64,000 bases of DNA from Alternaria dauci. Taxonomy: Eukaryota > Ascomycota > Dothideomycetes > Pleosporales > Pleosporaceae. Below the pieces are notes generated by a model. It had not been told where the DNA came from, made no database searches, and saw only the letters and a list, made by a program, of their open reading frames with translations. The DNA lies in contig NC_091278.1 of NCBI RefSeq assembly GCF_042100115.1, positions 1,178,001 through 1,242,000 on the forward strand. The letters are read 5' to 3'. Below, piece after piece: positions 1 to 10,848 of the stretch; within the stretch, counting starts at the first letter, position 1; each line of letters opens with the position of its first letter. The position numbers and the translations under genes are program-made.

Positions 1-371
1 GCTGGGGCACGGACGGAGATGAGAGATCTTCGCTCGTTGTCGTTGTCGTTGTCGGTGCTGGGCGAGAATGTGGGGATTGCAGTCATTTGGGGCTTGGATG
101 GCTGACCGCCAGAGCCGGGGAAGCTTCCTGTGGGAGCACTGCCATCAGTAGGGAAGATGCCGGGAGCACCGCCATACTGTTGGCCGCCTCGTCCCGCGCC
201 ATTGGCTAGGCCATTGTCGGCGTGTTTTGCGCCGTGGTTGAGGTCGCTGGGGTCAGTGCCGTTGCGGTGGCGATCACCATGAGCGTGAGCACCGGTAGGG
301 GCGGGAGCAGGCGCTGCAGAGACGGAAACGATCAGAGCCGCGGTGGCGACGGTGGAAAGAGAGAAACGCAT
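1..371 (-). CDS. Secreted Gly/Pro/Asn-rich protein, 5' part only
   Basis: The reading frame starts at the ATG at 371 and stays open to the window edge, so only about 123 N-terminal residues are visible. The first 20 or so residues (MRFSLSTVATAALIVSVSAA, then an APAPAP stretch) form a good signal peptide, so the product is probably secreted or wall-bound. The mature part is low complexity, rich in Gly, Asn, Asp, Pro and Ser. A short Asp-Asn repeat (DNDNDNDN) is encoded by a GTT/GTC-type microsatellite at about 36-54. No enzymatic domain is visible. The function is unknown; a small secreted or cell-wall protein is the simplest reading. The frame and signal peptide are seen directly; the role is inference. 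Confidence 0.6.
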   Translation of the reverse strand, partial: MRFSLSTVATAALIVSVSAAPAPAPTGAHAHGDRHRNGTDPSDLNHGAKHADNGLANGAGRGGQQYGGAPGIFPTDGSAPTGSFPGSGGQPSKPQMTAIPTFSPSTDNDNDNERRSLISVRAP

Positions 372-1182
372 ATTTTATAGGTTTTCAGGAAAGTTTTTTG
401 AAGTGAATGTTGGAATGAAAGTTGAAGAATGAAGGTATTGTCCAGCAAAGATGACACAGTCAAGAAATGAAGGGTGACCGGCACAAAGCTGTAAGAGACA
501 AAGAAGAGAGTGAGAGTGTAGGAAGCAAGGAAGAGATCGTTGGTCCTGATGAGGATGAGGATTTTGCAATGCGCTGGCTGCAGACACCTTTATAGCCATC
601 CTGTCTGAAGTGGTTACTCCTCGTCTCCTCATTTTCCATGCCCATGGTGTAGGGACATGTTTCCACACACCCTGAACTCCAAACTACCAAGCGCGGGTCG
701 CCTACCGTCTCTTGGTGTGCGGGTGTGATGCGATCAATGCAATGCCAGGATAGGTCCGAACACAGGTGGGGCCATGAATCCAGAAAACATATGGAGAAGG
801 ACTGATGTCCTGGTAAGAGTGCCGTCTCTGGTTTGCGCGTCCCGTTCTCGAAACCGATGTTCCGGCATCCGACAATCTACGGGAGCGATGCGTTTGGTTT
901 CAAGCCTAGGATGTTAGTCTTGGCGGCCGTGGCAGCTATATTGTGTGCACCCTGGTGGCGATCACACCAGAAACGTCGCAGCTGTCAGTAGATAGTCTAG
1001 AAGCTTCATATGTCTGGGCAGTCCGCGTCACGCGTTTCAACTACGCAGCCACACAAAGCGGATCTGCATGTATCGAGACTGCCAAACATTCGATTTTCTA
1101 AGATGAACATCAGTGTGAAGTGATATTATGAATGATTTGGGCTATGTTTGTCCCACCTGTATCTAGACTGCGACCAACTCCT
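372..1182. other. Intergenic, no gene seen
   Basis: This lies between the 5' end of the secreted-protein gene and the 3' end of the GT55 gene, both on the minus strand. It should hold the promoter of the former and the 3' flank of the latter. Small overlapping frames at 375-690 lack any recognisable feature. Confidence 0.5.
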
Positions 1183-2412
1183 CTAGCTTATACCTGACGA
1201 TATCCCACTTTCCAAGAGTGCCTTTTGGAAAACTCTCCAATCCAGAGAACTCAGCGGATCGTATATACGTGGTTTCCCAGGTTCTCCGTTATCGCCAATG
1301 AACGCTGCCAAGTTGTTTTTCATATACCGGCAAAGTTCATCTTTAAGCTCTGAAGTTGTAAGGCTCGAATGGTATATTGTGCTGAGGCCCTGGCTCTGCA
1401 TGCGCTCGATGTGGCCATTATCATGCCCCGCGTTGTGAATGTGGGGATTGCAGGTTTCGATCTGGAGAATTCGCACAGATAATGGGTGTTGCGAAAAGGC
1501 TAGTCGTTCCCATATGTCGATCAATTGAAACGGTTCGACTGCGTAGCCAGTCGCAAATCGGAGTTTAAGGGCAAGATCAATACTCAACGCGTGCTCGCCG
1601 GCGTTGCTAGTACCGATCATTGTATCCGGTGTAGTGTCACCCCCGAGAGCTCTCAGAAGGCGGTTCATCCATTCGTTGACAACGCGCGAGGAACGCCCAA
1701 ACTCATTGAATACAAGTTGGCCATCCCTGACTTTGGGCTTTGATTTCCACTTGATACGTACCATTGCATGCTGGTCTTTTCCAGTATCATCGGTTCGATG
1801 TAAGGCGTAATGCAGTCCAGCGGCGTACACCTTACAGTATTCAAGAACAGACCCTGGAACGCGATTATCAGCGTCGATGAAACCTACGAACTTACGGCTC
1901 ATATGTTTCGCGATGATTACACCAAGCATCATGGCTTCCCCCTTTCCATTATTGATGCGCGGAGTATCTCCCTCTTCTATAGGCGGCTTTATTATATTCA
2001 TCACACCTGCTTCCTGAAAAGCGCGAGCGAAGAATGGCGAACCTTGGTGTTCCACGATTACGTGACGATCAGTCATCTTCCCGAAGTCGAGTAGCAGTTT
2101 GCGCTCCGCTTCAAAGTTCAGCTGGTCGCTATTGGAGATGAAGATGACGAGACACCAGTGTGGAACCCCACGCAGAAGCGCTTGGAGAACGTGTTCATCT
2201 TCGTTCATACAAGGAATTACAATGGCGAGGTCGCGTTCAATATCCTCGATTGAATCTCGGGGGATGACGACGTTTTTCTGGACAATCGAAGTCTTTTCGG
2301 TGCCATCTCCTGAGGTGTCCTGACCTTCCGCGTCAAGTTCAGAAACAAATGACATTTCGTGTAGCTTGACGCTACCGACATGGGTTACTCCAGGGCGGAT
2401 ACTCAACCTCAT
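1183..2412 (-). CDS. Mannosyl-3-phosphoglycerate synthase (GT55 family)
   Basis: An intronless 409-residue protein that should transfer mannose from GDP-mannose to 3-phosphoglycerate, giving mannosyl-3-phosphoglycerate, the precursor of the compatible solute mannosylglycerate. Visible hallmarks are the N-terminal strand pattern of the family (GSVKLHEM, residues 13-20), the nucleotide-binding start LAIVIPCMNED (62-72), the NNGKGEAM loop (154-161), the metal-binding DAD in FIDADNRVPG (180-182) and the later GTSNAGEHALS segment. The length matches the roughly 400-residue family. The ATG at 2412 fits because the family's conserved N-terminus begins almost at once. The enzyme is best known from thermophilic archaea and bacteria, with homologues reported in some ascomycetes. 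The partner phosphatase that would complete two-step mannosylglycerate synthesis is not visible in this window. The family assignment is strong; the in vivo product is inference. Confidence 0.88.
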   Translation of the reverse strand: MRLSIRPGVTHVGSVKLHEMSFVSELDAEGQDTSGDGTEKTSIVQKNVVIPRDSIEDIERDLAIVIPCMNEDEHVLQALLRGVPHWCLVIFISNSDQLNFEAERKLLLDFGKMTDRHVIVEHQGSPFFARAFQEAGVMNIIKPPIEEGDTPRINNGKGEAMMLGVIIAKHMSRKFVGFIDADNRVPGSVLEYCKVYAAGLHYALHRTDDTGKDQHAMVRIKWKSKPKVRDGQLVFNEFGRSSRVVNEWMNRLLRALGGDTTPDTMIGTSNAGEHALSIDLALKLRFATGYAVEPFQLIDIWERLAFSQHPLSVRILQIETCNPHIHNAGHDNGHIERMQSQGLSTIYHSSLTTSELKDELCRYMKNNLAAFIGDNGEPGKPRIYDPLSSLDWRVFQKALLESGISSGIS

Positions 2413-2750
2413 AGCGGAGACGAGAATGGCTGCGGTGATCTAGGGAATAGGGTCGACCTTGTAGTAGTATATACCAAAGTCTTCATATAGACCTCATATA
2501 ACAATATCGCAGTCGTTGTAAAAAACTGGAGTCGATGCCTGCACAGATCCACAACACTGTAGTAGAACAATAACACAATGGATACACATGGAGAGGATAT
2601 ACCTAGCTTCTTCGTGGTGACCAAAGAGGCAGTGAAGTACACAGTACTTGAGTTCGTGAATGACTTCTGACAAACAGTGTGTCCAAAGTCTCTCATGTCA
2701 AAAGAGCTGTAGTCTGACATTGAGTTGCCAAACCATTGTTTGGCATACTT
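2413..2750. other. 5' flank of the GT55 gene
   Basis: About 340 bp between the GT55 start codon and the 3' end of the possible small gene on the same strand. A minus-strand frame at 2409-2720 has no domain and overlaps the GT55 start, so it is probably leader or promoter sequence. Confidence 0.4.
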
Positions 2751-3320
2751 TCAGTCAACCGCAATAGACATCTGGGTCTTTTTTCTCTTTTTAGCCAGGA
2801 AGCATATTCCACTGCTGTCATTGCCACGCCTTGTTCGTAGCTCGTCCCAGCGTGCATCTTGGGAGGCGACATATGCTTGGCAGCGATTGTCGTGGTACGT
2901 TGTGTTATTCAAATCCCGATCGAAGTACCATATACCAAGTCTCTGCCCTTGATATGGCCATCGGATCGTTCCGGAAGTGGTTATGGCGATATTGGATTGA
3001 CCGCAATATATTCTGAACATAGTGCCCATGGTACGATTGACGAAGCCATAGTATTTGTGACGATCATTTTGTTGATCACGATCCTGATTCAGTCCCATGT
3101 CGTAGTTGTGTTTCAAACGGCAGCGAACCAAGTGAGTTTGATTGAATCATGTCTTGGCCTGGCCGTCTACCACGTAGCCAGTAATGAGACAAGGGACGTC
3201 TTCATCGCAAGCGAATTCTTCCATGTCTTGTCGACTGCCTGGCTTTCGTTCAGAATGGGTAAATGGAGCCGTTGGTGAAGAGGCTAGAATTGTCGCGCCT
3301 GTCAATGAGCAGGCCACCAT
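2751..3320 (-). CDS. Possible small Cys-containing protein, two exons
   Basis: This is a tentative hand-built model. Exon 1 is 3171-3320 (50 codons), the intron 3084-3170 (87 bp, GTAGAC..CAG) and exon 2 2751-3083 (110 codons plus stop). Both junctions are in phase 0, giving 160 residues. The N-terminus (MVACSLTGATILASS) is only weakly hydrophobic, so a signal peptide is doubtful. The body has spaced cysteines (ACDEDVPC in exon 1; IYCG, RCQA and ICF in exon 2) and aromatic-rich segments such as GIWYFDRDLNN, and it ends in a Lys/Arg-rich tail. No family is recognised. It could be a small secreted or effector-like protein, a decayed gene, or a chance frame. The donor is not a consensus one, which lowers confidence. 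Confidence 0.3.
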
Positions 3321-4077
3321 CGTCAATGACCATATATGTTATATATATGTGTGTCCACAAACCTCTTCCTCAACGAGCAGGCCGAATGTTCGGGTTACAG
3401 ACGGTATGCAAATTGCACGTCCACACAGCAGAATATGAGGCTGTATGAAGATCCGCAAAGGGTTGTCGCATGTCGCCAGCGTGTGAAACGATAAAGGCCC
3501 TTCTCGCAAGCGAGTGCCTCCACGCCTTATCAAATACTGGCTGTGATTTCTCTTGGAGGATACTTTGAACTGCGATCAATACCCACGAAGAGTTCTCGCA
3601 GTTCCTTTGAGTACTCCTGTCGCTGTGACGTTTGTTTACGTGTCGTCGCTCTTCCAGCGGATGTAGCACGCGACAGTTTTTTCTCGTCTGACCGTGTCGC
3701 CGGTACCGCCGCAGCCTCTCAAGCACGCGCTGCCATCGGAGTAGCGGATAGACGAAGACTTGGAATAGAAGCCTCACGCGTCGTCTGTAAAGGTGGGCGC
3801 GACTGCATCGTTTAGCGCGCGACGTTGACGTGTGTAGTGTTGTTTAGTGAGAGGTATTTTCACAAGCGAAGTTTGTTTAGTCAGAGCTCCTCGGCTATGC
3901 ACCTGGAGCTCTGGCCTCGCCCAAACGCCTCCATGACGTCCTAGCTGGTGACACAGGAAGCGCGATGCGGATCCGTCTCCGCGAACCGTGAGAGCAGAGA
4001 GCTTTCCCCGCGTTTTGAATAGTTTTGTGCCATCTTCTTGATCCTTTATAAGTCGTCATTTCCCTGGAGTTGTTGCG
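3321..4077. other. Intergenic, promoter of the carrier gene
   Basis: A minus-strand frame at 3370-3777 and a plus-strand frame at 3543-3815 are both rich in Arg/Ser without domains and are treated as non-coding. The last part should contain the promoter and leader of the plus-strand carrier gene starting at 4078. Confidence 0.4.
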
Positions 4078-5731
4078 ATGGCCTCCAACATAAATCCCGA
4101 CAAGATGAGCTACGTCTACAACTCGCAGCTCGTGAGCGCTTCTCGCATGTGCAGGTCGTGCATACACTGACCATGAGCAGGATGCTTTCACCCTCTACCA
4201 TGTTTCCCAGGAGAGCGAGGAACACAGCGCTGTCGGCCCTGCGCTGCCTGCCCTCGGCCACGCCACGTCTGGCGCTCTCGGCACCGTCATATCCAAACTC
4301 ATAACATATCCTCTGGAGCTCGTCATCACGCGCCTACAGGTCCAGCGCCAACTGCATCCCGGCGACAAGCACCCGCACTACAATGGTTTTCTTGACGCCC
4401 TTGAGAAGATATACGAGAGGGAAGGCGGGCCCAAGGCCTTCTACACTGGTGTCGTGCCCGCGGCTCTCAAGGGCGTCGCCGACAGCTTCCTGTTCTTCCT
4501 GGCGTATTCATATGTGCGACAGAAGAGGCTCAATGCGCGAGATGGCGGGCGCAACTTGCCTGCGCTCGAAGAGATTGGCGTTGGCGTCCTGGCAGGCGCT
4601 TTCTCCAAGTTCTTCACCACACCCATCCAGCAGATTATTACGCGGAAGCAAACGGCAGCAATGATGAGACAGGAGTCTTCAACCACCATACCCCCGCTGA
4701 CCAGCACCAGAGACATCGCATGGGAGATTAGGCGCGAAAAGGGCCTGCAAGGCTTCTGGTCTGGGTACTCTGCCAGTCTGATCCTCACCCTAAACCCTTC
4801 AATCACCATGCTCTTGCACAAAGCTCTGATACGACTAGTTGTACCCAGGGCAAAGCGGGACGACCCCGGAGCGCGCATGACGTTCCTCCTGGCTGCCATA
4901 AGCAAGGTGCTCGCCTCCACTGCCACTTATCCGTTCTCGCTCGCAAAGTCACGCGCCCAAGTGTCTGCCCAGGAGCCTTCTTCCGGAATCGGTGAGACTT
5001 CGGATAAAGAAAAGTCCAACGACGCGCTTGGATCCAGAGCCTTGCAAGCCAGGCAGCGGACCGTGTTCAGTACGATCTTGCGCATCGCTCAGACGGAAGG
5101 GATATTGGGCTTGTACCAGGGTCTTGGAGCGGAAGTCGTCAAGGGCTTCTTCTCCCACGGCATCACGATGCTGATGAAGGACCGCATCCATGCTGTCATC
5201 ATCAGTCTATACTACACGGTGCAGAGTGCGCTGAAGAAATATCCCAGCCCGAGCGAAGTCGCAAAGTCGGCATCAGACAGTGTTCAGAAGGCGTATGAAC
5301 AAAGCAAAGAACAAGCCAGCGAGGCCTATGCCAAGGGCGCCGAAGTCGTCGGCAATGCAACGGAATCTGCAAAGCAGGTGGTATCGCAGGGCTCGCAAGA
5401 AGCGCAAGAGCTTGTAGAGAAGGGTCGACAACATGCCGCTGATGCGTACTCGAAAGGCGCGCAAGCAGCAGAAACGGCAACAGCGTCTGCACAAGACGCA
5501 GTACACAGCGGCACGCAGCAAGCTGGGCAGGTGTACGAGAAGAGCAAAGAGGTCGTGGGTGAGGCTGCTAGCAGTGTTTACGACCAGAGCAAAGATGTTC
5601 TGGACAAAGGCCAGGATGCTGCAAGCAACGCAACACAGCAAACTGGCGATGCATTGCAGCAAGCAAATGACTCTGTTCTGGATGCGGACATTAGGGACAT
5701 TAACGGTCCTGACAAGGGCATCAAGGAGTGA
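4078..5731 (+). CDS. SLC25 carrier, probably peroxisomal ANT1-like, with LEA-like tail
   Basis: Two exons, 4078-4131 and 4181-5731, are separated by a 49-bp intron (GTGAGC..CAG, branch-like CACTGAC). They encode 534 residues. The first 370 or so form three carrier repeats. The signature positions read YPLELVITRLQ, TPIQQIITRKQ and YPFSLAKSRAQ, so the first two lack the usual charged residues, as often seen in peroxisomal members (ANT1/PMP34/Pmp47 type). A peroxisomal ATP/AMP or cofactor exchanger is the best guess; the substrate cannot be read from sequence. The last 145 or so residues are unlike a carrier: Ala/Gln/Glu/Lys-rich repeats such as AYEQSKEQASEAYAKGAE that resemble group-3 LEA or amphipathic-helix repeats. 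The ATG at 4078 gives an in-phase junction into the conserved GHATSGALG region. Confidence 0.82.
4132..4180 (+). other. Intron of the carrier gene
   Basis: A 49-bp intron with GTGAGC at the 5' end, a branch-like CACTGAC and a GAGCAG 3' end. Removing it joins SYVYNSQL to DAFTLYHV in frame, while the unspliced frame hits a stop within the intron. Confidence 0.8.
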
Positions 5732-6726
5732 GGTACATGGCGGACAATTTTCCCCAGGGCGTTCAGATTGTACATATACCCGATTAATTTATACTTGTAA
5801 TGTCTGCATGGTTGGTTTCTTTTGCCATGGTTTGGCGGCAGAAAGCGTGCCCAACTATGGGACGTGTGACGCATAGCAGCAAATAATTTCCGGGCGAACT
5901 GTGCATCTACCTTGGGCGATGTGAAACGTCAGGGCGGTGTCAGTATCCACAGCCATGCTTCACGCAGGCCATGTGTGTCTACCGAAAGGCGAAAGCGTGC
6001 CAATCATGCACCGTCTGTGTCCGGGGCTGGACAAAGAAGGCTGGCGGGGGGCTCAAAACAGCGTGGGCTGGTCGAGTCGAACGGGATGTTCAGCAGGCTG
6101 TTGGGGTTGGGGCTTTATTGTCGCTGCTGCGCTGGCCATTGTGGAGTCTGTCGCATGTGTCATCCCGGTGGCTGGTTGCAGCAAGGTGCCCGTGGTTGCC
6201 CTGGAGGCCAGTGCGCTAACCACCGCTCCGCGCCCGCAGCGTCGCCATCAACAAGCACCGGCTGGGCTCGACATTCGACTGCATGCCGCAGTTGAGCGGC
6301 CTACTAACGACTAACCTGCACAGCGACAGGAAACGCATTGCTGCGGCCATAGTGTGAGTGCTGAGAGCTGGCTGTAAGGCATCGGACAGTCGGCGGCGCA
6401 TGACTGGCGACAACACACGGCACTGGGCAAAAGTGGAATCGTCAACATCCCGGACGCTCGTCGAGAAGGGCACAGCAGCCGCAGCCCACGCGCACACCAC
6501 CACCGCCGGCGCACTTGCACTTGCACTTGCACGTCGCAGGCGCTGGTGACGACATAGCACCGCGACGGAGCAGTCGTGTTTGGCCATTTCGTCACTGCAC
6601 CCCGCCTACCGCTGCTCGTTCCCCTGACCTCCCACGACCGCTTCGCTGTCGCTGCCACCACCACTGTCGCAGCCCAACCACCACCACAACCACCACTGCC
6701 ATCACTACCACACCGCGACAGCCACC
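5732..6726. other. Intergenic, promoter and leader of NudE gene
   Basis: About 1 kb between two plus-strand genes. The 3' half has a GCACTT hexamer repeat (6521-6542) and a CAC/CCA-rich leader directly before the NudE start codon. Several Arg/Ala-rich frames are present on both strands without domains; none is called. Confidence 0.5.
6521..6542. repeat. Short tandem repeat (GCACTT)n
   Basis: Three perfect GCACTT units and a partial fourth in the presumed promoter or leader of the NudE gene. It is flanked by CAC-rich sequence. Confidence 0.8.
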
Positions 6727-8545
6727 ATGACGGCCAACGCGGCCCAGTCTTCGCCGGGCCGGGGAAGATGGAACAGCACCGAGGAGGCACTCGCCTACTA
6801 CAAGGCCCAGTACGAGACGCTCGAGACGGAACTGCAGGAGTTTCAGGCATCAAGCAAGGAGCTAGAGGCCGAGCTCGAGCGCGATGTCGAGGAGAGCGAG
6901 AAGCGGGAGCGCAAGCTGCAGGAAAAGGCAGAGCGTCTGGCCTTTGAGGTCGAGGAGTGGAAGGTGCGTGACTTGCGCCGCGTGCAGAGCGGACATGTGC
7001 CCCTCGGCTTGCACAGTTGCTAACAAGGAGCCACAGACAAAGTACAAGCAGAGCAAAACCGAGGCCAACAATGCGCAGAACGCTCTGCAAAAGGAAATCA
7101 CAGCCATGCGCGAGAGCCACCGCGCCCTCCAGATGCGACTCCGCGACATTGAAGTCCAAAGCGACGACTTCGAGCGCCAGGCACGCAACCAGACATCATC
7201 CCTCGAGGACGTCGAATCCAAGTACAACGTAGCCATTGAGCGCAGCGTCATGCTGGAGGAGGAGATCAAGATTGGCGAGCAGGAGCGAGAGGCGCTGCGC
7301 ATAGAAACACAGCGGCTTAGGGACGAACTGTCGGATCTGCGGATAGAGACGGAGATTACGCAGGAGAAGCTGCGCATCGCAGAAGAGACCATCGAAGGCC
7401 ACCACCAGCGCAAGGTCTCCAGCCATCTCTCTGGCAATGCTCTGAGACCACGCTCGCCCGTCTCCGAGGCGTCGACCACCGCGACTACTGTCTCCTCGCT
7501 CACAGCTGCTTCGACCCCGCCACACTCGAAAGCAGAAGGCCTGCTCCCGGACACGACGCCTCCTTCTCCGCCATTGTCTGACGCTCCCATCACCGTGAAA
7601 CCTGTACCCTCCACGCCCATGCCCAGGCGCAAGAACTCGATTGCACCCCTGGACCCCGGTGCGACCCCTCGCGCCGGCCTCTATCAGCGAGCTCAGAGAC
7701 ATTCGCGGAACCCCAGTCTGTCAGCATCGCGGCCAAGCACAAGTGCCAGTGGTCGGATGACGCCTTCTACACGATCGACTGCTCTCACATCACGAGCGCC
7801 TAGACCGAGCATTGAGGGTGCGGCGCCGTCGGCAGATTTGCCTAGATCAGGCTCACTGTATCAAATCCGCGGACTGATTGGCAAGATGCAGAAACTCGAA
7901 GAGCGCGTTCATTCAGCACGATCCAAACTCCCTGCGCCAACGACCACCCCACCGCGAGCGAGTCCGCGCACCGTTAGTGCCATGGGCCACCACCATGTAC
8001 CGAGCACAGTCACATTGAGAAGTGGCAGGAAGCGCAACTCGCACGCGTCGGCGGGTTCGTCGGTGCCTGGCGCTTACGAGTCGGGCTCCGCCGTAAACCG
8101 GCTCTCTTTTGGCGTTTCAAACTCTTCACGCGAACCCACCAGCAGCAGGCCTGGCAGCCGCGCCTCCATGTCATCAGGGTCAGCAATACAGAGACCGCAG
8201 AGCAGAAGCAGCAACCGAACGCCGCTAGGCCACTACCAGTCATCGTCGATTAGCGGAGCGGAGCCCCGTCTGCCCAGGCCGAGGAGCTCCATGAGCGGAC
8301 ATGGCCACTCGCACTCGCTATCCATGTCGCGACGGGACAACGACACCAACAGCGAAGGAAGCGGCATTTGCACACCGGTAGGACGGCGGCTTACCATGGA
8401 GAAGACGGGCATCCCTACACCAAGCGGGATACCAAGACGTCAAAGTGCAGGGCGAAGGGCGAGCAACAACATGGACGGTGGAGACATGGCCCCTCCTGCA
8501 CGGCCGAGGAAAATGTCGACGCAACCTGAGGAAGAGTCGTACTAG
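6727..8545 (+). CDS. nudE: Nuclear distribution protein NudE
   Basis: Two exons, 6727-6963 and 7037-8545, with a 73-bp intron (GTGCGT..CACAG, branch TGCTAAC), encode 581 residues. The N-terminal 200 or so residues are an almost unbroken coiled coil beginning with the family-typical [20 protein letters not shown] and continuing through [14 protein letters not shown] into [13 protein letters not shown] after splicing. The rest is Ser/Pro/Thr/Arg-rich and probably disordered, with one more short helix ([25 protein letters not shown], about residues 355-380). NudE proteins bind LIS1/NudF and dynein and support nuclear migration along microtubules in hyphae. The coiled coil and start are seen directly; the role follows from the family. 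The C-terminal tail is long and low complexity, as is common in fungal members. Confidence 0.87.
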
Positions 8546-10848
8546 GATGGCATGTCGCGTTAGCGAAACTCGGCAGAACTGCAGGGCCGTGTGCGTGTAC
8601 GGCTTGGGTGAATTTCCAGCACACAAGCTTTACGGCACTACATCTGATGCATTCTGGAGTCGGACACGCGAGACGCAGACAATACACTTGTAGGAAGGGG
8701 AACTAGGATGGGGTGTCTGGTGCATTTTGGTCAACCATCGGTTGCACATGGGATGGACGAAGACGAATTGTCTCGAGAAGAAATCCGAGAGATTCACAGG
8801 TTCCCTAGGGGCCATTTACATATTGCTTTAAACTTATTTTCCTTTGTCTGAAACCAATATACCCCGAATTCCATTCATCCCGAGGCTTTCTTCGCTCCTT
8901 TTGTGCCAGAAACACCACGTCTGGGGGGCGGGCACCTCCCCAATTGGTACTAATTAAATCTTACAAAACTCCACGTGCTCAGACTACTCGGCGTCGACTA
9001 GCTCATCGTTCTGGTATGAAAATCTGGGGTAGAGGCGCATGCATGTTGCATTGGCGTTGGCTGCTGGGCTGTTGGGGTTGACATGTGAAAGGCCGCATAG
9101 GGCAACATCGTACGATTCTGATGTCAAATTGCGGGACTGGCCGCTGCGAACGCAGTTGGCAGCAGTGCGCAAACCCCAGCCTTAGAAGACCCTGGATCTT
9201 CGGAATACGCATCGGAATCTAGCTCGACTTTATCTTACTTTCTGACGGACCTGAGTGCGTGAGTGAGTGAGCATGTGTGAGAGTGTGTTTGCTTATGGCG
9301 CAGACCCGCTTACCGGGCAAACGAGACGGTGAGCCTGTGCGCTACAACCGGACGCACCGCGGGACTTTGTGCCAGAGATACCGCCGCAGGGCAGCACCCG
9401 ACAAACGTTTTACTAGCCATTGGGAAGTTTACATGTCGCTTGCTTCGATCCGGCTTCGAGAATCGCCAGATGCGACTATCTAGAAGCCGATGCTTTTTGT
9501 TACAGCGTCATCTATTCTTATACCCAGCTTCAGCGTGTGCTTGATGTGTGTGCCGGCTGCGGCCGTTCTGGGCGCTGATTGGCTGGGATACGATCGGAGT
9601 CCGGTGGGAGATATCGGGGCGAGGAGACCCGAGCATCATCTTTTGAGGCTACCTTGGCGTGGATTTGTGATGGTGAGACAGGTATTTAGTTGTTTGGTGG
9701 CATGGCGATATGACGGTGTGAAGGGCGAGATGGGGTGGGGAGGCCGTGGTGGGCGAGGTGGTGGAGACGAGGGGACAAGACACTATATCGAGGTGTTGAG
9801 AGTGTTGAGAGGATGCCCAGGTGCGGAGCTGCTGTGATGAGTAACTGGCAATCAGTCTTGGAAAGGCAGTCAGCGGATCAACGGCGATAGAGAGTGCTTG
9901 ACCAGCGTTCGGCGAGAGATAGCAAGGGCTCAACATGCAGGTACTCGTGCTCGGGTTGGGTCTCGCAAGCTCGCAAGAAGCAACTAATGCGGAAATGCTC
10001 CCAACAGACCGACTGTAGCAACCGCCATGGCGGGCAGCTCCCCAACACACGTCGTGCACATCGATCATGGAAATGGCTGACAATCTTGAATCCAAGCAAA
10101 AAGACTGGCTAGTCATTGAGCATAGCTAAGTAGTCGAATTGTCCCGTAGACCTGCCGCCGTGTACAAAATCGGGTTCCGAAAGGGCTTCCGAGTCGTCTA
10201 CCGTGGCTTCGTGAGGGATGGACAGGGGCGGTATGGGGGACGTGGTGCAGGGCCTTGCCGTCTTCGGCATCGTTGGCGATGCGATAGCTCAACAGCTCTT
10301 CGGGAAGTGCATTGGGGTGTTCCGCTATCCTCCATAAAAATTTAATACATACCCAAGCTGCTCCGGACGCCTGCGACTGCTGCTGCCTCTCCCTCCCTTC
10401 TTGCTTTGCTCTTCCCCCCTCCCATCTACACCTTCTCCCAGACTTATAAAGCATACGCCCGTGGTGTTTGTACCCCTCCTCGTACACACACTACAGTCCC
10501 TCATTCAATCCAAGTTAATTCGTTGGTTGTTGGTGCTTACCTCCCAGCACCGCATACAACGTACTGGCACCCAGGATTGCTTTTGGGCCCTCTTGCACAC
10601 CGACTCTACGACTGTCTTCCGCTAATACTCTGATCGTGTCCTCCCACCGACCAGAAGCTTTCCAGACGCACGCGTAGACTGCAGAGCATCGCCATTCGGG
10701 TACATTTAGATCTACATTAATTCGACACTAAAGGCCGAGCTCCAGCTTGCCCTTACCAGTGGAAAATTGACCGATCCCTCACCGAGCTGCAACCGAACTT
10801 CGCCTCCATTCCCTCCTTCCTCCCACCCAAACTCAATCCCCTCGGTGC
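8546..10848. other. 2.3-kb intergenic region upstream of ACC1
   Basis: No supportable gene. It holds the 3' flank of the NudE gene and a long ACC1 upstream region. A minus-strand frame at 9649-10116 and a plus-strand frame at 9490-9837 are low complexity and start in unlikely contexts. Near 10380-10440 is a strongly pyrimidine-rich tract followed by a TATA-like element, a common layout for highly expressed fungal genes. Confidence 0.5.
10444..10450 (+). promoter_or_regulatory. Possible TATA element of ACC1
   Basis: TTATAAA immediately after a C/T-rich tract, about 400 bp before the ACC1 start codon. The position would give a leader of roughly 350 nt. The motif is short, so this is a suggestion only. 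Confidence 0.3.

Noticed and set aside
7196..7702. Minus-strand 168-residue frame inside NudE
   Set aside because: A shadow of the plus-strand coding sequence, with no domain.
9649..10116. Minus-strand 155-residue frame upstream of ACC1
   Set aside because: Ser/His/Pro-rich low complexity, no signal peptide or family pattern, and it lies in a probable regulatory region.
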